Positions 34,524 through 42,642 of a DNA stretch of 64,000 nucleotides are shown one piece after another. Both the position numbers and the translations under genes were made by a program. Below the pieces are notes generated by a model. The model made no database searches, was not told where the DNA came from, and worked only from the letters and a program-made list of their open reading frames with translations. The first letter of the stretch is position 1. Each line of letters opens with the position of its first letter. Source of the stretch: Pelagicoccus sp. SDUM812005 (GTDB taxonomy: Bacteria; Verrucomicrobiota; Verrucomicrobiia; Opitutales; Opitutaceae); contig NZ_JARXIA010000015.1 of assembly GCF_031127875.1 (NCBI RefSeq), forward strand, positions 1 to 64,000. Direction: 5' to 3'.

Positions 34524-35296
34524 ATGTTGAAGCTTTGTACCAGAGATTTAATTACGAGCGTCCAGCCGTCCACGAGGACGAAGAGCAGGAGCTTAAAAGG
34601 GAGAGAGATTACGACCGGCGGCATCATCATCATACCCATCGCCATCAGCGTGGTACCGACCAGGAAGTCGACCATGATGAACGGGAGGAAGATCAAGAAG
34701 CCCATCTTGAAGGCCGTGCGGATCTCGCTCATCACGAAGGCCGGCACCACCACCCGCATGGGCAGGTCGGAAGCCGTAGTCGGACCGTAGTCCGCCAGGT
34801 CCAGGAAAAATTCGATATCGGTCACCTGAGTTTGCTTCAACATGAAGTCGCGCAAGGGACCCGAGCCCGCTTCGAAGGCTTCCATGGTCGTGATCTCCTT
34901 CGCCATCAGCGGCTGCAGCGCATTGTCGTTCACATTGCTGAGAACCGGCTGCATGATGAAGAAGGTAATAATCAAGGAAAGGCCTACGATGATCTGGTTG
35001 GAAGGCGCTTGGTGAACGCCGATCGCGGTACGCACGAATCCGAGCACGATGATGATGCGGGTGAAGCTGGTCATTAGCACCACGATCGATGGTCCCAAGG
35101 TGAGCAAGGTCATCAGGAGCAAGACCTGAATCGCCGCTCCCACGTCCTGCGTTCCGCCGTCGCCGCCCATGTTCACGCTGAGCTGCACGCCAGTGCCGCC
35201 GATCGAACCGGCGTCTTGGGCATCCTGAGCCGACAGCCCGCCCACGAAGGAGACAGCCAACAAAAGTATCCAGATAACGGATAGACGATGCTTCAC
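34520..35296 (-). CDS. fliP: Flagellar export gate protein FliP
   Basis: 258 residues from a GTG at 35296 that overlaps the fliO stop (GTGA) and follows an AGGAGGG ribosome site. The longer open frame to 35542 lies inside fliO and is rejected. Signal peptide (KHRLSVIWILLLAVSFVGGLSA), then FliP blocks: LLMTLLTLGPSIVVLMTSFT, RTAIGVHQAPSNQIIVGLSL and the C-terminal MVDFLVGTTLMAMGMMMMPP. Pore-forming gate component in the inner membrane. Confidence 0.95.
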   Translation of the reverse strand: MKHRLSVIWILLLAVSFVGGLSAQDAQDAGSIGGTGVQLSVNMGGDGGTQDVGAAIQVLLLMTLLTLGPSIVVLMTSFTRIIIVLGFVRTAIGVHQAPSNQIIVGLSLIITFFIMQPVLSNVNDNALQPLMAKEITTMEAFEAGSGPLRDFMLKQTQVTDIEFFLDLADYGPTTASDLPMRVVVPAFVMSEIRTAFKMGFLIFLPFIMVDFLVGTTLMAMGMMMMPPVVISLPFKLLLFVLVDGWTLVIKSLVQSFNI

Positions 35297-35781
35297 GCCT
35301 GCCCTCCTAGATTCGCGGCGTCCTCGGGAGCTTCCACTTCCGGGAACTCCTCGCTGCTGTTCTGCAAAGTCGTCAGGTAGTCGATCTTGCCCGGCCCGAC
35401 CCCGATCAGGATCTTTTGGCTGCCGTATTCGACCACGGAGAGAAACTGGCGATTGCCCAGCATGCGCGTTTCCGCGATCTTCAGCTTCCCTTCCGACTTG
35501 GAAAAGTTCTTCCGAATGATGCCGCTGCGGAAGAGAAACCAAACCACCACCGCCAAGGCCCCGATGATGACGGCGTAGCCGAGCAAGGTGATCAAGGCGC
35601 CCGAAGAGGCCGAGTCCCCGGAGAACAAGCCCTGCATGGCCTGAGTCGACGACTCGTCACCCGCTTCTCCCGCAGGACGAGGACCGCCAATGACCTCGTC
35701 TCCGTCGATTGCGGAGGCGAACTGGCAAAGGGCTGAAGCCGCTGCGATAGAGAGCGCGGCAATGGTTTTGCGGAATGACAT
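35293..35781 (-). CDS. fliO: FliO-like flagellar export assembly protein
   Basis: 162 residues from the ATG at 35781. Signal peptide (FRKTIAALSIAAASALCQFASA), a periplasmic segment, one membrane helix (LITLLGYAVIIGALAVVVWFLF) and a short cytoplasmic FliO domain (KLKIAETRMLGNRQFLSVVEYGSQKILIGVGPGKIDYL in outline). Helps FliP assemble. First gene of the export-gate unit, with a sigma-54-type promoter about 32 bases upstream. The frame opens 16 codons earlier but without an ATG. Confidence 0.88.
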   Translation of the reverse strand: MSFRKTIAALSIAAASALCQFASAIDGDEVIGGPRPAGEAGDESSTQAMQGLFSGDSASSGALITLLGYAVIIGALAVVVWFLFRSGIIRKNFSKSEGKLKIAETRMLGNRQFLSVVEYGSQKILIGVGPGKIDYLTTLQNSSEEFPEVEAPEDAANLGGQA

Positions 35782-35812
35782 AGGAAATAGGTGGTTGGTG
35801 CGCCCATAACTT

Positions 35813-35829
35813 AGCAACGCAGGTGCCAA
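35813..35829 (-). promoter_or_regulatory. Sigma-54-type promoter for fliO unit
   Basis: On the minus strand TTGGCACCTGCGTTGCT: perfect TGGCAC-N5-TTGCT. Predicted start near 35802, giving a leader of about 20 bases to the fliO ATG at 35781. It would drive fliO-P-Q-R-flhB-flhA-flhF-orf90-fliA. Confidence 0.82.
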
Positions 35830-36013
35830 CCAAACCTACCCGAAGCTAACCCACTTCTAACCAATAAGATAAAAAACAAAAAAAGATTTAAGTTATTCGA
35901 AAAATGGTCGTGTAGGCAGATATTTCCTAGGGCAAGCCCGAGCCCCCGGGCAACTGCCTCCTAGTCCCGTTTCCGCCCCCCGACAGCTCCAGAAATGGGA
36001 GGAAAATCCTTCA

Positions 36014-36045
36014 AAAAACCGGCTTCCGGACTCCACAGAAGCCGG
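36014..36045 (-). terminator. Orphan rho-independent terminator (minus strand)
   Basis: Perfect 8-bp stem CCGGCTTC (36019-36026) / GAAGCCGG (36038-36045), followed on the minus strand by TTTTTT (36019-36013). It lies upstream of the fliO promoter and no minus-strand gene ends before it, since the next minus gene upstream, fliN, already has its own terminator. It may end a small RNA or an antisense transcript of the chemoreceptor gene. Confidence 0.75.
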
Positions 36046-36094
36046 GGACCGCAGGTTTTAATACGGTGTTGATAAGTATCAGACTCGGCCCCCG

Positions 36095-36121
36095 TTAAGC
36101 GATAATCGCAGGGGACGATAG
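36095..36121 (+). promoter_or_regulatory. FliA (sigma-28)-type promoter for chemoreceptor
   Basis: TTAA (36095-36098), exactly 15 bases, then GACGATAG (36114-36121), against TAAA-N15-GCCGATAA: three of four and six of eight matches. Predicted start near 36129, about 54 bases before the ATG at 36183. Confidence 0.6.
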
Positions 36122-36182
36122 TTTTTAGGAAGCGAGGAACCCCTTCGCCCCTCCCCCAGAAACACCCCACCCGAGCACGCAC

Positions 36183-38042
36183 ATGAGCCTCTTCGGAAAG
36201 AAAATTCATACCAAAATCACCGTCCTATCCATCTCGCTGGTCGCCCTAGTGGCAACCTTCGGACTCATCCTCACCGTCAGCGCCTGGAAACGCACAAGCC
36301 AGCAACGGGACTTCGAAATCCTAGCGAAGCTATCCGAAAACACCGCGACCCTCTACTCCAGCTTGAACAACGCGAAGCACTACACCTCGGCTTACGCGCG
36401 ATCGAAAGGGCTCTACGACGACCTCAGCCTCTTTAGGACGAACATCTACACCAAGCAGATCGACAGCGTCCGCAAGGAGTTCGCCAGCATCCAACCCCTT
36501 CTCGAACAAGTTGGGGAAAGCGTAGGCTCTCAGGATTTCCAGCAAGCCATCCACGAACTACGCGATGCTTCCCGGCTCATCGAAGACGCATTCGCGTATA
36601 TTGAAGGGCTCCGCAGCTTGGAGGATCGAAAGGTAAGGCCAAATCGCAGCCAGTTCGAAGAAGCCGAGGATAAGATAATCGAGTTCTACTCAATCCTCAT
36701 CCGCGAAGCGAACCAGCCTGACCTCGTACGCCAGATGGTTTGCATCCAGAGCGCCCTCCGCATGAAGCGTTTCTTCATGCTCTCCCGCGGCACCTTCATG
36801 GCCGCCTATTGCAATCGAGGCAACGCAACTCCCTCGGAACGCACCAATGCCCTTTCCTCCTACGACGCCTTCGAAAACCAGACCGGCATCATTCGAAGTT
36901 TCGCGAATGGAGAAAACCTTCCCGTCCTGGAGGAGCTTCTACAAAGCGACGCCATCGCCCACTTTAGCGAACTCGCAAAAAATCTCCGCTCCCTCTCCGT
37001 CCCGGCTGGCGAGTCGCTTATTATAACGAATACCGACAAGTACGCAGCGAACACCCGCAACTATTATTATAAAGTAGACGACGATTTCCAAAAGGCTCTC
37101 AACGCCTTCGCCCGCAACGCCAGCCAGTTCAGCACCCAAGAAAGACAAAAGTCGCAAAGCGCGAGAAACTGGCTCACCAGCCTGATGCTTTTCACTATAA
37201 TATTTTCGGCAACGATCTCCTATCGGATCGGAAAATCGATCATCGACCCGATCAAGCAGGTCGTAGCGACTCTGAAGGAAAAGTCGGATCGCAGCACTGC
37301 TGCCGCGAAAAGCCTAGCCGAAGGCAGCATCAACCTCGCGAACGCATCGAGCCAGGAAGCCGCATCCCTCGAGCAAATCAGCGCCACCATCCTAAGCATT
37401 ACAAACCTAGTGGAAAACAACGTTCAGCTTATCGACGCAGCCACCCAGTCTTCAGGCAAGACCAGCGACGAAGCCGACTCCGGCCTGGAAGCGATGAAGA
37501 ACATGAACGAAGCAGTCGCCCTCATCCAGGAGTCCAGCCAAGAGGTAGCTAAAATAATGGAGACGGTGGAAGACATCGCCTCGCAAACCAATATACTCGC
37601 CCTCAACGCAGCCGTGGAAGCAGCCCGGGCAGGAGAGCAAGGAGCAGGTTTCGCAGTCGTAGCCGACGAAGTCCGCAACCTCGCCATGCGAAGCTCCGCT
37701 GCCGCTCGGGAAACCGCGAGCAAGATCAATGCGGCCCTCGCCAACTCGAACAAAGGCGCCAAGATCAACGACGGCGTAAACCAAAACCTCAACGCGATCG
37801 TCGGCACCTCCCACGAATGCCTCAGCTCCGTCGTAGAGATCCAGAACGCGCTGCAACGACAGACCGACTCGATCGCCCAAATCAATACCGCCATTTCCCA
37901 ACTCAACGGCGTCACCCAAGGCATCGCCGCATCCTCCGAGGAAAACGCCGCCAACGCAGCCGACATACGAGCGCTCGCGAATTCCCTAACCGACACCGTC
38001 GGCGTCCTAGAAGAACTCGTAACCGCCGATCCGCACGCCTAG
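36183..38042 (+). CDS. Methyl-accepting chemotaxis protein
   Basis: 619 residues. TM1 at about 12-32, a periplasmic sensor region of about 295 residues rich in helices, TM2 at about 330-350 ([17 protein letters not shown]), and a cytoplasmic signalling domain. The hairpin tip has the diagnostic [20 protein letters not shown] near residues 467-486, where CheA/CheW dock. Only about 25 residues separate TM2 from the helical bundle, so a full HAMP domain is not evident. It is the only plus-strand gene in the flagellar region, inserted between fliN and fliO, with its own FliA-type promoter. No che kinase genes are in the window. The ligand is unknown. Confidence 0.94.
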   Translation: MSLFGKKIHTKITVLSISLVALVATFGLILTVSAWKRTSQQRDFEILAKLSENTATLYSSLNNAKHYTSAYARSKGLYDDLSLFRTNIYTKQIDSVRKEFASIQPLLEQVGESVGSQDFQQAIHELRDASRLIEDAFAYIEGLRSLEDRKVRPNRSQFEEAEDKIIEFYSILIREANQPDLVRQMVCIQSALRMKRFFMLSRGTFMAAYCNRGNATPSERTNALSSYDAFENQTGIIRSFANGENLPVLEELLQSDAIAHFSELAKNLRSLSVPAGESLIITNTDKYAANTRNYYYKVDDDFQKALNAFARNASQFSTQERQKSQSARNWLTSLMLFTIIFSATISYRIGKSIIDPIKQVVATLKEKSDRSTAAAKSLAEGSINLANASSQEAASLEQISATILSITNLVENNVQLIDAATQSSGKTSDEADSGLEAMKNMNEAVALIQESSQEVAKIMETVEDIASQTNILALNAAVEAARAGEQGAGFAVVADEVRNLAMRSSAAARETASKINAALANSNKGAKINDGVNQNLNAIVGTSHECLSSVVEIQNALQRQTDSIAQINTAISQLNGVTQGIAASSEENAANAADIRALANSLTDTVGVLEELVTADPHA

Positions 38043-38152
38043 CCACTTATATCGTTATACGATCACCCGCTCTCTATAGCGACCGCCCCACCTTCTCCCA
38101 AGGCCCCGTCTTCCAGCCCGAGCAGCCATTCGTCGAATTCGATACAGGCACA

Positions 38153-38190
38153 AAGAAGCCGCGCCCCTCTTCACAAGGGCACGGCTTCTT
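38153..38190. terminator. Bidirectional terminator between chemoreceptor and fliN
   Basis: Stem AAGAAGCCG / CGGCTTCTT with an inner GCCC / GGGC helix. T-rich on both sides (TTCTTTG on the minus strand, TTCTTAAA on the plus strand). It lies between the convergent chemoreceptor and fliN genes and should end both transcripts. Confidence 0.8.
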
Positions 38191-38240
38191 AAACATATCA
38201 GTTATACAATCAAATACTACGGCGGCCTCAGCGGCGCCTG

Positions 38241-38495
38241 CTAGCCATTGGCCATCTCGGTTATCTTGATGCCGAAATTGTCCTCCACCACGACCACTTC
38301 CCCGTAGGCGATGAGCTTGTCGTTGATATAGAGTCCGACCGGGTCCTTGGCTTCCTGGTTAAGCTGGATCACGGAGCCAGGCACCAGTTCCATGACCTCC
38401 CGCATCGGCATGCGGCAAGATCCGAGCTGGACCGTGAGCTTCACGCGCACGTCCATCAATAGGCCGAGGTCCTTTGTTTCTTCTAGCATGTTCAT
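38241..38495 (-). CDS. fliN: Flagellar motor switch protein FliN
   Basis: 84 residues, essentially the SpoA/FliN C-terminal domain only: LLMDVRVKLTVQLGSCRMPMREVMELVPGSVIQL in outline, then DPVGLYINDKLIAYGEVVVVEDNFGIKITEM, all standard. It lacks the N-terminal extension seen in enteric FliN. Its ATG overlaps the fliM stop by 4 bases. Lower C-ring component; last gene of the flgD unit. Confidence 0.95.
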   Translation of the reverse strand: MNMLEETKDLGLLMDVRVKLTVQLGSCRMPMREVMELVPGSVIQLNQEAKDPVGLYINDKLIAYGEVVVVEDNFGIKITEMANG

Positions 38496-39514
38496 TCTTC
38501 AGGCAATTCCTCTTCTACTTTTTTATTAAGTTTCACGCCGACCCGGTTGTTCTCCAAGCCGATCTCTCCAGTAAATTTTATCGTATTCGAAAGTCTAACA
38601 CGCGTGTTCTTAAGCACGCTCTTGGGGAAGCGGATCACGTCGCCCGGACGCAAGTTCAGCACTTCCTTGGTGGTAAGGCTATCGCCGTCCCACTCCGCTT
38701 GCACAGGGATGTCGATCTGGTTGAAGCTCGACTGCCAGCTGCTCTCCGACTGAGCCAAGTCCAAGCCGAGATCCTTCTCCTTGGCCTCGTGCATGCGCTT
38801 GATGATCGGCTCCAAGGTGTAGTAAGGCAGGCCGATCTGGATCGTTTCGGAGCAGTCCCCCACTCCCGCTTCCATAGAAAGCACCAGCATGATGGCATCC
38901 GCCGGAGACGTCTCCAAGAAACGTCCGTTGCTTTCGTGCCCGATGATAGTGGTATCGAGCTCCTGCTCGGACTTCCACTGGCGGCACCATTCCTCGAGTA
39001 CGATGCTCACCACGTCGTCGACCAAGTTCGTCTCGATCTCGGTCAGGTAGCGCTCGCCTTGCACGGAGTGCCCCTTGCCCCCGAGCATGCGGTCCACCAT
39101 GGTGAGAGCCAAGCGCGGGTTGATATCGATAACGCCTACCCCGAAGAGCTGCTCGATCTTGAAGAGCACCACGTGGGCCGGGTTCGGGATCGTCTCCGTG
39201 AACTTGCTATAAGTCAGCGTCGAGAGACGGGACATCTTCAGCGAGTATTCCAGACGGAGGAAAATGGAGAGACGAGCCGCGAGGTAGCGGATAAATTCCT
39301 CATGGCGGATACGGACGCGACGCAGCTCCACTTCCGTCAGGAAGATCGGGTTGCGGAAGTCGTAAGGCTCGATGCGAGTCCCCTTCGGGGTCTTAACCTT
39401 GTTACCTTCGGGATCGTAAATGATCTCCTCCGGTTCCTCCATCGCCTCTTGGATAAGAGCGTCGATGTCGGTTTGGTTTAGCAGTTCGCCTTCTGTCTGG
39501 TCGTCGTCAGCCAT
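38492..39514 (-). CDS. fliM: Flagellar motor switch protein FliM
   Basis: 340 residues. The N-terminal CheY-P docking peptide is recognisable as LNQTDIDALIQEA, followed by the FliM core (YDFRNPIFLTEVELRRVRIRHEEFIRYLAARLSIFLRLEYS in outline, GKGHSVQGERYLTEIE) and a C-terminal FliN-like SpoA domain (VLNLRPGDVIRFPKS). Joins FliG to FliN in the C-ring and receives the chemotaxis signal. Confidence 0.97.
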   Translation of the reverse strand: MADDDQTEGELLNQTDIDALIQEAMEEPEEIIYDPEGNKVKTPKGTRIEPYDFRNPIFLTEVELRRVRIRHEEFIRYLAARLSIFLRLEYSLKMSRLSTLTYSKFTETIPNPAHVVLFKIEQLFGVGVIDINPRLALTMVDRMLGGKGHSVQGERYLTEIETNLVDDVVSIVLEEWCRQWKSEQELDTTIIGHESNGRFLETSPADAIMLVLSMEAGVGDCSETIQIGLPYYTLEPIIKRMHEAKEKDLGLDLAQSESSWQSSFNQIDIPVQAEWDGDSLTTKEVLNLRPGDVIRFPKSVLKNTRVRLSNTIKFTGEIGLENNRVGVKLNKKVEEELPEE

Positions 39515-39537
39515 GTTTTATCGGTATGCAGTTCCTG

Positions 39538-40065
39538 CTACTGCGTTACGAAGGAGTCGAAATAGATTTCCTCGACGAGCGGCTTGCCGAGGTGGTGGTT
39601 GAAGCCTTCGCGCAGCTGGTTGCGCACGATGTTCTTGATCTCGCGCTTCTCGAGATCGGCCAAGGTTAGACCTCCCAAGACGCTGTCCGCATGGTCGCGC
39701 AAACGCACCTTCTTCGCTTCGATCAAAGCCACGAAGTCCGGATGCTTGCCGTATACGGTAAACACGGCCTGCACGAATCGCGTTTGGCTGGTACCCAACA
39801 CATTGGCGATAACCGGCTCGAAGGAGTACTCGAGCTGAGCCCCGGACTCGTCGTACGTGATCGAGAGATCTTCCGCCGTAATCGGAGCGGCCTCCCCTGG
39901 TTCGGGAAGCTCGGCCTTGATCATGGGGATGATCATGAACTTGAACATAGCGAAGGAAATCACCGGCATGAGCACGATAACGAGGAGGGCGGGAATCATC
40001 CCGCTACCTCCTCCACCTTTCGCGGACTGTTGTGGGGCTTCTGAAGCTGCTTGTTCTTCTGCCAT
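39538..40065 (-). CDS. fliL: Flagellar basal body-associated protein FliL
   Basis: 175 residues: a short cytoplasmic tail, a single membrane helix (MIPALLVIVLMPVISFAMFKFMI) and a periplasmic stomatin-like FliL domain with the final block IKNIVRNQLREGFNHHLGKPLVEEIYFDSFVTQ in outline. Surrounds and supports the stator ring. Encoded between flgE and fliM, its common place. Confidence 0.93.
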   Translation of the reverse strand: MAEEQAASEAPQQSAKGGGGSGMIPALLVIVLMPVISFAMFKFMIIPMIKAELPEPGEAAPITAEDLSITYDESGAQLEYSFEPVIANVLGTSQTRFVQAVFTVYGKHPDFVALIEAKKVRLRDHADSVLGGLTLADLEKREIKNIVRNQLREGFNHHLGKPLVEEIYFDSFVTQ

Positions 40066-40122
40066 ATTATTCAGTCTTCGAGGTTATTACTACTATTTTA
40101 GGTTAGGTTACCTAGTTGTTGG

Positions 40123-41658
40123 TTATCGCTTCAGGTTTACGACTTCCTGAAGAATATCATCGGATACCGTGATGATACGGGATCCCGCCTGGAAACCACG
40201 CTGCGTGGTGATCATGTTGGCAAATTCGTTGGTGAGATCCACGTTGGAAAGCTCAAGGGCCCCCTGCTTGATAACACCCAGGCCACTGGTTCCTGCGACC
40301 TGCAGGCCTTCGGTGTTCTCTCCATACGGATTCTCCTTCAGACCGGCGGCTCCAAAAGCTGAATACAAATTCTGGCCTTCGCGAATAAGGGCGGTCTTAT
40401 CGTTGAAGTCTACGAGTTGGATCTGGCCGCGGCTAAAGCTGTCACCGTTGTTCAAGAAGTATACGATCCCTCCCTCGTCATCGATGGAGAAACGGCTGAG
40501 TTCCGGCGTTTGCTCGCGAGTGACCGCCGATACGACCGCCTTGGCTTCGTCCAATGATTGCGGGAAAGTCGCCATTATCGATTCAACGGTACCCGCTGCA
40601 TCGATATTCGCCGCCCAAGACAACTCGCCTCCGGACGATAAATCCGCGAACAAATCTCGAACTGCGTTTCCATCTAGAGTGATGGCGTCATTCGCATCGA
40701 TGTCCGCACCGTACATAGCATAGAAGAAATCGCTGCTCACCGCCTGTTCGATTTCAGCATCGGTTACGACTCCCGAAAGACTTCCCTGGTCGCTCACGTT
40801 CCTTAGAGTCTTCAGATTCGTCACCGCATCCTCCATGAAAGCATGCCAACCAGTGACACCCGTGATTTCAGTCGGAGTATCCAAATCGTCAAAAACGAAA
40901 GCGCCCACTCTATGCGGATTCTCAGCATCCGCTCCATATACGACCGAACTCGTATCGATGGTGCCATCACCATTGAGAGTCGCGCTTCCCCAAGTGGTCG
41001 AGCCCGATGAGGTTTCACCGATAAGGTGATTCGTATACATCACTGTATTACGCTTCTGACCGCCACTCTGGAACGCTTCATCGTACACTTCAGCATCGCC
41101 CACATTATAGTCCAAGCGAATATAATCATATTCGGAAGGGCGGATCGTTCCCGTCTGCGTATCCTCGTTGACGACGAAGTTCATCTTACCGTTTGCGTCT
41201 ACGTCAACTTCGTAGCCGATAGAACCACCGGTCAAACCTCGCACCCGCATGCCGCCACTGGTCACCAAGTAACCTTGGTCATCGATACGGAAATCGCCGC
41301 CACGAGTCGCGTACTGGGTGTTCGTTTTCGGGTCCTCTACGAGGAAGAAACCTTCACCCTGGATAGCGAGGTCGGTCAATTGGTTGGTCGAGGAAAGTCC
41401 ACCTTGGTGGAACTGGCCCACGATGCCTTCCACCTGCACGCCCAAGCCCACTTGGGACGCCTGCACGTTCGAGCGATCGCCGCTTGCCGGCGACGGAGCG
41501 GATTGCTTGAGGACCTGATTGAACGTCTCCGAATACTTGATACGGGAAGACTTGAACGAGACGGTGTTAACATTCGCGATGTTGTTACCGATGACCTCCA
41601 TCCCTTTCGAGAAACTGTTGAGGGCGCTGATTCCGCTGCTGAGTGCTCCAAATGCCAT
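40123..41658 (-). CDS. flgE: Flagellar hook protein FlgE
   Basis: 511 residues. N-terminal SGISALNSFSKGMEVIGNNI then ANVNTVSFKSSRIKYSETF, and C-terminal GALELSNVDLTNEFANMITT then QRGFQAGSRIITVSDDILQE, are the FlgE signatures. The middle (about 150-400) is the exposed hook domain and is larger than in enteric FlgE (about 400 residues overall). This central part is lower in GC than surrounding genes (about 50 percent in one sampled line). Polymerises into the hook under the FlgD cap. Confidence 0.95.
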   Translation of the reverse strand: MAFGALSSGISALNSFSKGMEVIGNNIANVNTVSFKSSRIKYSETFNQVLKQSAPSPASGDRSNVQASQVGLGVQVEGIVGQFHQGGLSSTNQLTDLAIQGEGFFLVEDPKTNTQYATRGGDFRIDDQGYLVTSGGMRVRGLTGGSIGYEVDVDANGKMNFVVNEDTQTGTIRPSEYDYIRLDYNVGDAEVYDEAFQSGGQKRNTVMYTNHLIGETSSGSTTWGSATLNGDGTIDTSSVVYGADAENPHRVGAFVFDDLDTPTEITGVTGWHAFMEDAVTNLKTLRNVSDQGSLSGVVTDAEIEQAVSSDFFYAMYGADIDANDAITLDGNAVRDLFADLSSGGELSWAANIDAAGTVESIMATFPQSLDEAKAVVSAVTREQTPELSRFSIDDEGGIVYFLNNGDSFSRGQIQLVDFNDKTALIREGQNLYSAFGAAGLKENPYGENTEGLQVAGTSGLGVIKQGALELSNVDLTNEFANMITTQRGFQAGSRIITVSDDILQEVVNLKR

Positions 41659-41719
41659 GATTAATTAGTGAGTTTTAAATTGTTGCTGGTTGGAAAATGA
41701 GGGTGATCGAAAATGCTGC

Positions 41720-42283
41720 CTAGTCGGAGCTCTGCTCGCCGACGAAGGGTTCGGTAATTGTCTGGGCCGCCTGGGTGATCGCATCCGCTACCGCTTGAGC
41801 GATATCGCTGGATACCTGCTTGGAAGAGCTGACCGCGCCAGTGTCTCCACCGCCGGGAGCGACTCGGAAGATATTGTCGACGCTACGCCCGTTGGTGTTG
41901 CTACCGTCTAGAAATACAATGGTCTCGCCGTTCTGGCGCTCCACCGAAGTGACCATGCCCTCCTCGCCGGTTGAGAGGCTCACTGTCTTGCCGATGTAGC
42001 CGTGGGCAGAAGCGAACTGCTGCACCTGGCTCATCTTGTCGAAGCTCTTGGTCATTTCAGAAGTCATCTCGAGCTGGCTGAAGCTCGCCATCTGAGCGAT
42101 AAAGGCCGTGTCTTCCATGGGCTCGAGCGGGTCTTGCGACGCGAGCTGAGTCGTAAGCAACTTGAAGAATTCGTCCTGTCCGAGGGCCTGTTGTTCAACA
42201 CGGTCCTGTCCCGAGCTGCCCGAGCTCGTCGTCGTGACTCCGTCAAGAGTCTGTGCTGTACTGCCTATTGCGTCTACTGGCAT
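41720..42283 (-). CDS. flgD: Flagellar hook capping protein FlgD
   Basis: 187 residues. The FlgD N-terminal motif LGQDEFFKLLTTQLASQDPL and EDTAFIAQMASFSQLEMTSE are clear, followed by SAHGYIGKTVSL; the C-terminal beta domain is short. It caps the growing hook. First gene of the flgD-flgE-fliL-fliM-fliN unit, with a sigma-54-type promoter 58 bases upstream and no obvious Shine-Dalgarno sequence. Confidence 0.95.
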   Translation of the reverse strand: MPVDAIGSTAQTLDGVTTTSSGSSGQDRVEQQALGQDEFFKLLTTQLASQDPLEPMEDTAFIAQMASFSQLEMTSEMTKSFDKMSQVQQFASAHGYIGKTVSLSTGEEGMVTSVERQNGETIVFLDGSNTNGRSVDNIFRVAPGGGDTGAVSSSKQVSSDIAQAVADAITQAAQTITEPFVGEQSSD

Positions 42284-42340
42284 TGGGTTGGGTCAATATG
42301 GAGGTTCTTGTTGTTCGCGTACGTTTTTGACTGACCTCTT

Positions 42341-42360
42341 CTAAGCAACAGCGATGCCAA
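42341..42360 (-). promoter_or_regulatory. Sigma-54-type promoter for flgD unit
   Basis: On the minus strand TTGGCATCGCTGTTGCTTAG, matching TGGCAY-N5-TTGCT. Predicted start near 42333, leader about 50 bases to the flgD ATG at 42283. Confidence 0.8.
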
Positions 42361-42485
42361 CTTCCCACAAACACACGCAACCCACTATTTATCAGCATCT
42401 TAAAATGTAACATTTATTCCCGCTAATCCCTTTTTCCCACAGCGGCAAGAACTGCCCAGAAGGAGGGAAAAGCGTGCCTGCGGCA

Positions 42486-42530
42486 CCCGTAGCGCGGAGC
42501 TTCAGCCCGCGACCGCAGAGAACAGATCAA
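42486..42530 (+). repeat. REP-like palindromic repeat, copy 2
   Basis: Starts GTAGCGCGGAGCTTCAGCCC and continues GCGACCGCAGAG up to AGATCAACG. 25 of the first 27-28 bases match copy 1 at 14684-14730. The core CGCGG-A-GCT-TC-AGC-CCGCG is palindromic. Confidence 0.6.
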
Positions 42531-42569
42531 CGACCGCTACGGCGCGCCGCCCCCGCTCAGAAAAGAAGA

Positions 42570-42597
42570 AACGGGGACCCCGCATGGGATCCCCGTT
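42570..42597 (-). terminator. Rho-independent terminator of flgB-fliK unit
   Basis: Perfect 8-bp stem AACGGGGA / TCCCCGTT with a partly paired loop. On the minus strand it is followed by a pyrimidine run (TTTCTTCTTTTC). It lies 46 bases after the fliK stop. Confidence 0.8.
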
Positions 42598-42642
42598 CCA
42601 GTCTCGAACAATGTACGCGTGTTCGAAAAGTTATGTTGTCGG

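Larger units (their letters stand above)
35782..36182. other. Divergent intergenic region fliO / chemoreceptor
   Basis: 401 bp without a supported gene. It contains the fliO sigma-54-type promoter (minus), the chemoreceptor FliA-type promoter (plus), an AT-rich tract at 35868-35905, and a minus-strand terminator hairpin at 36014-36045 that no annotated gene explains. Two short palindromes, TGATA-AG-TATCA (about 36070-36081) and GCGAT-A-ATCGC (36099-36109), lie beside the chemoreceptor promoter. Confidence 0.5.
42284..42642. other. Intergenic region flgD / fliK
   Basis: 359 bp without a gene. It holds, in order of position, the flgD sigma-54-type promoter, a 6-bp inverted repeat AAATGT-A-ACATTT at 42403-42415 about 43 bases upstream of that promoter, a REP-like repeat, and the terminator of the fliK unit. 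Confidence 0.6.

Noticed and set aside
34520-35542. 340-residue version of FliP
   Set aside because: The first 82 residues lie inside fliO and have no FliP similarity; a GTG with a good ribosome site at 35296 gives the normal protein.
36000-36180. Cyclic-di-GMP riboswitch controlling the fli operon
   Set aside because: No GEMM-I core motifs are present on either strand, and the fliO promoter lies downstream of this interval, so it is not in its leader.
35961-36209. 82-residue minus-strand frame upstream of fliO
   Set aside because: It spans the orphan terminator and the chemoreceptor promoter, has no ribosome site and no domain.
39515-39537. ACCGATAA-like -10 before fliM
   Set aside because: No TAAA-like -35 at 15 bases; probably chance within the fliL-fliM gap.
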